A DNA stretch of 64,000 nt, taken from the NCBI RefSeq assembly GCF_003432035.1, contig NZ_QOHO01000043.1, positions 31,796 through 95,795 of the forward strand. Direction: 5' to 3'. Each line of letters starts with the position of its first letter. Position 1 is the stretch's first letter. The translations under genes were made by a program, and so were the position numbers. The notes beneath the pieces were generated by a model. The model did not search any database and was not told where the DNA came from. It saw only the letters and a list, made by a program, of their open reading frames with translations. Shown here piece by piece: positions 59,289 through 64,000 of this stretch. This stretch comes from Lacrimispora amygdalina (lineage in GTDB: Bacteria > Bacillota > Clostridia > Lachnospirales > Lachnospiraceae).

Positions 59289-59337
59289 GTATTTTTCAAA
59301 TAAAACATATTTTTGATTGGGAAATGGAGGACGTTTA

Positions 59338-59520
59338 ATGACAAACGGAGAATGGGTTAGAAGTATGAATGATGAGCAGCTTGCTTTTTTCATAAATTTA
59401 GGAAGACCAAGTTGTAATGATATTTGTGAAGATGCTAGGACTGGTTGTGCTTCTGGTTGCAAGCATCATTGTGGGGAAGATATTTTACGTGAGTGGTTGA
59501 AGAAAGAAGTCGGTGCTTAA
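59338..59520 (+). CDS. Small cysteine-rich protein, 60 aa
   Basis: ATGGAGG precedes ATG 59338. TNGEWVRSMNDEQLAFFI opens like many short phage proteins; cysteines and histidines (CNDICEDARTGCASGCKHHC) may bind zinc. Its stop lies 1 nt before the next ATG. Confidence 0.72.
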   Translation: MTNGEWVRSMNDEQLAFFINLGRPSCNDICEDARTGCASGCKHHCGEDILREWLKKEVGA

Positions 59521-59521
59521 A

Positions 59522-59734
59522 ATGACAGAGAAAGTTAAAAAATACAGGACGAAACATAAGAGATGTAAATACTGTAAACATCTTAGAGTGGTTATCCGAC
59601 GTGATAATACTGGCGGTGATTATTATCGTTGTGAAGCAAAAGAAAAAGTTATTGGAGATTATTTTCTGGACATGACGCAAGTACCAAGATGTTTCTGTCA
59701 GTGTTATGAGGTAAAAGAAGATGACAAATTATGA
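59522..59734 (+). CDS. Small zinc-binding protein, 70 aa
   Basis: ATG 59522 follows the previous stop by 1 nt. CKYCKHL, YRCEAKE and CFCQCYE suggest a zinc site. Basic N-terminus (KVKKYRTKHKR). Probably coupled to its neighbour; unknown function. Confidence 0.68.
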   Translation: MTEKVKKYRTKHKRCKYCKHLRVVIRRDNTGGDYYRCEAKEKVIGDYFLDMTQVPRCFCQCYEVKEDDKL

Positions 59735-59806
59735 AGTAGATTATGAGTCTGATAAGAAATAGCTTAGATAAAAGAATTGGTATTGGCGTTTGAAAGAGGT
59801 AAATAA

Positions 59807-59977
59807 ATGTGGTTTGTTTGGTTGGTAAGAACTGGAATTTTAATATTTTGGATTATGGATATTTGTAATATGCCATTTATGGAGATGTTTGATACTACAT
59901 ATCCACTTAATACATTGTTTTGGTTCTTGGTATTGTTTTTTACTGGAACAATTAATTTTAGTTATATCAGAAGATAA
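59807..59977 (+). CDS. Small membrane protein, 56 aa
   Basis: GAAAGAGG precedes the ATG. Two hydrophobic stretches (FVWLVRTGILIFWIMDI and LFWFLVLFFTGTINF) should span the membrane. Unknown role. Confidence 0.62.
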   Translation: MWFVWLVRTGILIFWIMDICNMPFMEMFDTTYPLNTLFWFLVLFFTGTINFSYIRR

Positions 59978-60078
59978 TAGCGTTAATGAAACAGTGGTTT
60001 CAAAAGGAAAATTAATCAATATATAGTGTGTGAAGTGAGATTGGATTACTATATATAGTATGCGAAAGGAATAAAAAA

Positions 60079-60348
60079 ATGACAATATTAGAAATGCTAA
60101 ATAAAGCTCAAACCGACGGAAAGACATATTATGACTTTGATATGAGATATAACAAAAAGTATGGTTTTCATGATTGTGAAGGTGAACCATGGGATAATAA
60201 AGGTTTTGTAAATGTGAATGAAATCTTTGAAGGAGATACATGGGAAGAATTAGATCCTGAAGATGATGTGGATTATGAAAAGCCTATGTCTATTGAAGAA
60301 ACTGAAGAAGAACTCGGATACAAAATCAAGATTGTACAGAAGAAATGA
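60079..60348 (+). CDS. Hypothetical acidic protein, 89 aa
   Basis: AAAGGAAT precedes the ATG. Opens MTILEMLNKAQTDGKTYYDFDMRYNKKYG and is very acidic in its C-terminal half (EELDPEDDVDYEKPMSIEETEEEL). Similar acidic phage proteins are known; function unknown. Confidence 0.72.
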   Translation: MTILEMLNKAQTDGKTYYDFDMRYNKKYGFHDCEGEPWDNKGFVNVNEIFEGDTWEELDPEDDVDYEKPMSIEETEEELGYKIKIVQKK

Positions 60349-60358
60349 GGTGATAGGC

Positions 60359-60631
60359 ATGATGTGTTATGACGTAAACGAAGGGTCATTCCCATTGACT
60401 CTGCAAGAGTGTGAATGTATTCAAGCTTTATGTAGTGAAAGAATTTCAGAAATGAAGAAAGATTTAGATAAAAAAGATTCTCATAAGTTTATATTAATTA
60501 AGGGTTTGGCAGGTAAAATAGGTGGATTTGCTGAGTTAATGTATGCTCGTGGAGAAGCAGAAAATCTGAAGATTAAAGAGGATTATAATTTGAGAAGAGA
60601 GTTAGAGAAAATTACAAAGAATGGAGAATAA
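60359..60631 (+). CDS. Hypothetical helical protein, 90 aa
   Basis: GAGGTG lies before ATG 60359. A helical protein (PLTLQECECIQALCSERISEMKKDLDKKD). The longer upstream reading overlaps the previous gene out of character. Unknown. Confidence 0.68.
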   Translation: MMCYDVNEGSFPLTLQECECIQALCSERISEMKKDLDKKDSHKFILIKGLAGKIGGFAELMYARGEAENLKIKEDYNLRRELEKITKNGE

Positions 60632-60632
60632 A

Positions 60633-60707
60633 ATGGCAGAAGTTATATGTGAAACAATTGTGACAGTTGTTATAATTTTATGCATTGCATATGTGTTAAC
60701 ACATTAG
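60633..60707 (+). CDS. 24-residue membrane peptide
   Basis: TGGAGAATAAA precedes the ATG, which starts 1 nt after the previous stop. MAEVICETIVTVVIILCIAY and a short VLTH tail form one membrane segment. Support is the ribosome site and the hydrophobic pattern. Confidence 0.5.
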   Translation: MAEVICETIVTVVIILCIAYVLTH

Positions 60708-60732
60708 AACGAGTATTCAAAGGAGGATTTGA

Positions 60733-62670
60733 TTGAGTAAAATAGATAGAATTAGAGAATTAGTAGAAGAACTTAATAAGGCTGTCAATGCTTATTATAA
60801 ATATGATAATCCCATTATGACAGATAAACAATATGATGATTTATATGATGAATTGTCTGAGCTTGAAAACGAGACAGGATACATATTGACAGGATCTCCA
60901 ACGCAGAAAGTACAGGGAGAGGTAGTTGACTTTCTTGAAAAAGTGGAACACAAATATCCAATGCTTTCTTCCAACAAAACAAAGGATTTAGACGTTGTAC
61001 GTAAATTTATTGGTGACAGAGATGTAATTCAGTCATGGAAGCTTGATGGACTGACAGTGGTTGCAGAATACAGGAGGGGATTTCTTTATAAGGCGGTCAC
61101 TAGAGGAAATGGTACTATTGGAGAAGATGTTACTCACACATTCAAACATTGCGTGAATCTTCCTGTCCAGTTGAGGAAACCAGTAGACATTACTTTCCGT
61201 GGAGAATGTGTTATCCCTTGGGGCACATTCGATAGAATCAATTCTGAATTAGAAGAACCCTATTCTCACCCACGTAATCTTGCAGCCGGGACACTTAGGC
61301 AGCTAGATGCTAATAATGCCATTGAACGGAAGTTAGAATATTACGTTTTTGATGTTATAGATGGATTTGACTGTGGAAATCTAATAGGAGATTATGCTTA
61401 TGCTTCAGGATTGGATATGCCAGTCGTAGAACATTGCATGGTCAAGAATTTGGAAGAAGATTTCAACAAATTCAATCCAGAGAATTTTAGGCTACCGGTT
61501 GATGGTATTATTTACCGTTATGATGATACAGGATATGGAAAATCACTTGGAACCACATCACATCACCCACTCGATATGTTAGCTTTAAAATGGCAAGATC
61601 AGCTATATGAAACGAAACTGACAGATATTGAGTGGAACACGTCTAAAACGGGCTTAATTAATCCCGTTGCTATTTTTAACCCGGTAGACCTTGACGGAGC
61701 TGTTACCACGAGAGCTACTTTGCATAATGTATCTTATATAGAAGATTTAGAACTTGGTGTCGGGGACACTATTATGGTTTATCGTGCTAATATGGTAATT
61801 CCTAAAGTCCACGAAAATCTGACAAAGAGTAATACATGGAAGCTCCCAGATAAATGTCCGTGTTGTGGCGGAGATGTAGAAATCCACAATGAGAACGGTA
61901 GTAAGACACTCCATTGTTGCAATGATGTCTGCCAGGCTAAGTTGTTATCAAGGCTTACCCATTATGTCAGTAAGAATGCTTTGAACATTGATGGATTTTC
62001 AGAAGCTACAATAGAGAAGTTTATGGAGATGGGTTGGCTGACAAATTTGTCTGATATCTATACTCTTCACGAACACAACAATGAAATGATGGTTCTTGAT
62101 GGTTTTGGAAAGAAATCAACGGAGAAATTATTAGCTGCTATCGAAAAATCCAAGACAACAACTCTGGAAAGATATCTTTATGGGTTATCTGTACCTCTGA
62201 TCGGTAAAACGGCCAGTAAGACTATCAGTAAATATTTTAAGGGCGACTATGCGAAATTTGTTGAAGCATTGGAAGATAGATTTGACTTTTCACTGTTAGA
62301 GGATTTCGGAAGTACCATGAATAAGAGTATCCATGACTGGTATGAAAAATATAGCGATACAGAAGATGCCTACATTCCTATGCTATTAGATTTTAATATT
62401 CCAAAGGTGAAGTCAAGTAATGGTAGTAGCGTTGATTTGGCTGGGAAAATATTTGTAGTCACCGGGAGTCTGTTGCATTATTCAAACAGGAACGAACTTG
62501 TGACAGAGATTGAGGGGCTGGGCGGTAAAGTATCGGGATCTGTATCCGCTAAGACTAATTATCTCATCAATAATGATAGCATGAGTACATCTGGTAAAAA
62601 TAAGAAGGCACACGAATTGAACATTCCCATCATCACAGAGGAAGAATTTTTGAAACTAATTGATAAGTAA
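60733..62670 (+). CDS. ligA: NAD-dependent DNA ligase
   Basis: TTG start after AGGAGG. The 645-residue protein shows the complete LigA order: Ia domain (YYKYDNPIMTDKQYDDLYDEL), nucleotidyl transfer active site WKLDG with Lys103, OB fold, four-cysteine zinc finger (CPCCGGDVEI...HCCNDVCQ), helix-hairpin-helix repeats (LDGFGKKSTEKLLAAIEKSK) and a C-terminal BRCT domain (GKIFVVTGSLLHYSNRNELV). It seals nicks using NAD. It closes the replication module and is full-length. Confidence 0.93.
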   Translation: MSKIDRIRELVEELNKAVNAYYKYDNPIMTDKQYDDLYDELSELENETGYILTGSPTQKVQGEVVDFLEKVEHKYPMLSSNKTKDLDVVRKFIGDRDVIQSWKLDGLTVVAEYRRGFLYKAVTRGNGTIGEDVTHTFKHCVNLPVQLRKPVDITFRGECVIPWGTFDRINSELEEPYSHPRNLAAGTLRQLDANNAIERKLEYYVFDVIDGFDCGNLIGDYAYASGLDMPVVEHCMVKNLEEDFNKFNPENFRLPVDGIIYRYDDTGYGKSLGTTSHHPLDMLALKWQDQLYETKLTDIEWNTSKTGLINPVAIFNPVDLDGAVTTRATLHNVSYIEDLELGVGDTIMVYRANMVIPKVHENLTKSNTWKLPDKCPCCGGDVEIHNENGSKTLHCCNDVCQAKLLSRLTHYVSKNALNIDGFSEATIEKFMEMGWLTNLSDIYTLHEHNNEMMVLDGFGKKSTEKLLAAIEKSKTTTLERYLYGLSVPLIGKTASKTISKYFKGDYAKFVEALEDRFDFSLLEDFGSTMNKSIHDWYEKYSDTEDAYIPMLLDFNIPKVKSSNGSSVDLAGKIFVVTGSLLHYSNRNELVTEIEGLGGKVSGSVSAKTNYLINNDSMSTSGKNKKAHELNIPIITEEEFLKLIDK

Positions 62671-62685
62671 AGGGAGAATGAATAT

Positions 62686-62865
62686 ATGACAGATTCCGAA
62701 ATTGAACATTACATAGAAAACAGAGGGCATTATCTTACCCAGGACGAGATTCATCACATTCTGGACGTGGAGAGAAATCCACAGATTGACCATTATGAGC
62801 TGTTGAGTGGAACATATAAGGCATGGACAAACAGTGGTGGTTATTTTGAGTTTTTTAAGAGATAG
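62686..62865 (+). CDS. Small hypothetical protein, 59 aa (paralogue 1)
   Basis: AGGGAG precedes the ATG. The sequence LTQDEIHHILDVERNPQIDHYELLSGTYKAWTNSGGYFEFFKR is closely related to the protein at 63173 (LSSDEILHVLDDRNYPEVDHFEKVNGVYKMWNEDGEYFEFMKR). Function unknown. Confidence 0.7.
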   Translation: MTDSEIEHYIENRGHYLTQDEIHHILDVERNPQIDHYELLSGTYKAWTNSGGYFEFFKR

Positions 62866-62902
62866 GACAAGAAATACGAGATTTATCCAGATTGGAGGAA
62901 TT

Positions 62903-63172
62903 ATGAAAGTAACTAAATTTAGGAATGAAGGAACTGAATATGAAGAATGGTTTTGCCCTAACTGCAATAGATGGTTTGCGCCGTGGTCTTATCATATCTT
63001 TGGAGGAAAGGCAGAGACAGAATGTACTCGTTGTGGAGAAAAACTTGTAACTAAAACCGACGAAGAAATTGACCAAGAAAATCGTGAGTATGAAAAACAA
63101 AAGCAAGACGAAGCGGGCAATAGACTTAGCAAAAGAGCGTATGATAACTATGTGACGGGTGGGTGGTATTAA
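62903..63172 (+). CDS. Zinc-ribbon protein, 89 aa
   Basis: TTGGAGG precedes ATG 62903. CPNCNRWF...CTRCGEKL is a zinc ribbon (residues about 15-50), followed by a charged helical tail. The next gene starts at the base after its stop, so the two are coupled. Unknown function. Confidence 0.72.
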   Translation: MKVTKFRNEGTEYEEWFCPNCNRWFAPWSYHIFGGKAETECTRCGEKLVTKTDEEIDQENREYEKQKQDEAGNRLSKRAYDNYVTGGWY

Positions 63173-63355
63173 ATGCAGTCATTAAAAGATTACATAAACG
63201 AAAGACATAGTCAGTTATCTAGTGACGAAATTCTACATGTACTGGACGACAGAAATTATCCAGAAGTTGACCATTTTGAAAAGGTCAATGGGGTTTATAA
63301 AATGTGGAACGAAGACGGTGAGTATTTTGAATTTATGAAAAGGGAGTGGAGTTAA
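63173..63355 (+). CDS. Small hypothetical protein, 60 aa (paralogue 2)
   Basis: The ATG directly follows the previous stop (TAAATG). A paralogue of 62686-62865, separated from it by the zinc-ribbon gene. Unknown function. Confidence 0.7.
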   Translation: MQSLKDYINERHSQLSSDEILHVLDDRNYPEVDHFEKVNGVYKMWNEDGEYFEFMKREWS

Positions 63356-63371
63356 GATTGGAGGTGGTATT

Positions 63372-63791
63372 ATGTTTAAGAAGTTGAAAAAATATATACA
63401 AGACACAGAAGAAAGTTTGAGGCTAGCATCGATGTCGTGTAAAACAAACGAAGATACTCCTCAGTGTGCTTTAATTGAAGAATTAAGGAACTTACAGCAT
63501 GAAAAGTACGATGCTGACAATATGAATTTAGAATCTGAAATGTATCAGATCTTAAAAGGAATATTTGGAGATATGGGGTATTACAGAACTAATTCGTATA
63601 CCGTATTTGGTTATTCTTTAGGAAGAGCAATAAATGGAAGAGAATATATTCCATCTATAATTGTCAGCAGAGTAATAGAAGAACTAAGTAAATATAGAGA
63701 TTACGCAGTGAAATATGAAAATAAGAAGCAAAGACGTATGGAACTAGAAAAAAGAATAGAAGAAATCAAACTTGAGTTAGGCATTAGATAA
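63372..63791 (+). CDS. Hypothetical protein, 139 aa
   Basis: TTGGAGGTGG precedes the ATG. Helical, with a coiled coil near the C-terminus (ENKKQRRMELEKRIEEIKLEL) and a short middle part (ALIEELRNLQHEKYDADNMNLESEMYQIL). Unknown. Confidence 0.72.
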   Translation: MFKKLKKYIQDTEESLRLASMSCKTNEDTPQCALIEELRNLQHEKYDADNMNLESEMYQILKGIFGDMGYYRTNSYTVFGYSLGRAINGREYIPSIIVSRVIEELSKYRDYAVKYENKKQRRMELEKRIEEIKLELGIR

Positions 63792-63822
63792 ATTCTGTAT
63801 TTTAAAGGAGAGGGGAGAGCTA

Positions 63823-64000
63823 ATGATTCTTCGAAAAATCAAGCCAGAGGAGCTACTGTTTACAGGAGATATAGAAGACGATAGAACAAATACATATTTA
63901 ACTCTGGCAGATTACGATTGGATGAATTATACACTAAAGACCAGATTTGTGACAAAAGAACTTGGAGTTTTGAATATTAAGCCCGAATTATTCATGATAA
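63823..64000 (+). CDS. Hypothetical protein, cut by the right edge
   Basis: AAAGGAGAGG lies before ATG 63823. The first 59 codons (ILRKIKPEELLFTGDIEDDRTNTYLTLADYDW...) are open to the edge. Too little to assign. Confidence 0.62.
   Translation, partial: MILRKIKPEELLFTGDIEDDRTNTYLTLADYDWMNYTLKTRFVTKELGVLNIKPELFMI

Noticed and set aside
1..64000. CRISPR array or rRNA genes
   Set aside because: No regularly spaced short direct repeats with unique spacers and no rRNA-like sequence were seen on reading the window.

Overview
The window reads as part of a large, AT-rich phage or phage-plasmid of a Firmicutes (probably Clostridia/Lachnospiraceae) host. The grounds are strong AGGAGG-type ribosome sites, frequent TTG and GTG starts, consensus sigma-A promoters, and gene families typical of such elements: a YonO-like single-subunit RNA polymerase, AntA and P22-type antirepressors, family B DNA polymerase, RecD2-like helicase, Gp157, NAD-dependent ligase and DUF2829/Tad2. 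No capsid, tail, terminase or conjugation gene is recognisable here, so phage versus plasmid cannot be settled from this stretch.

Layout. 1-10.7 kb runs mostly leftward. It holds the 3' exon of the RNA polymerase (off the left edge), a group I intron carrying an EDxHD-type homing endonuclease, the 5' exon, small unknown genes, a winged-helix replication-like protein, two antirepressors and a Xre repressor. 9.4-10.5 kb is a gene-free control region with direct repeats, extreme G/C skew and inverted repeats. 10.8-13.2 kb is dominated by structured RNA: two long gene-poor regions rich in hairpins, a triplet of hairpins sharing one 7-nt loop, a minus-strand 34-residue membrane peptide, and a 30-bp RNA complementarity between the two regions. 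13-30 kb is a rightward series of small accessory genes with a DUF4942 methyltransferase, two paralogous HNH homing endonucleases, a tyrosine recombinase and several toxin-antitoxin-like cassettes. 30-40 kb begins with an SOS-box-like promoter and a tRNA-Gln(UUG), followed by six ParB/sulfiredoxin- or DUF262-like proteins with an embedded sigma factor. 42.9-45.0 kb is an IS607-family element (serine recombinase plus TnpB) whose ends can be placed to the base because the split host gene can be rebuilt in frame. A Tad2 homologue follows. 46.7-62.7 kb is a replication module: candidate single-strand binding protein, RecA-like ATPase, DnaB-like helicase, primase, RecJ-like nuclease, DNA polymerase B, RecD2-like helicase, Gp157 and LigA, with small genes to the right edge.

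How the parts may work together (inference): the element appears to bring its own transcription machinery (RNA polymerase, sigma factor) and a nearly complete replisome. Regulation seems to rest on Xre repressors, antirepressors, an SOS-like operator and large RNAs. Mobile DNA has repeatedly entered conserved genes (intron in the RNA polymerase, IS607 in a small gene). Several genes have a strong ribosome site correctly spaced before AUA or AUU and no better start, which suggests non-canonical initiation.
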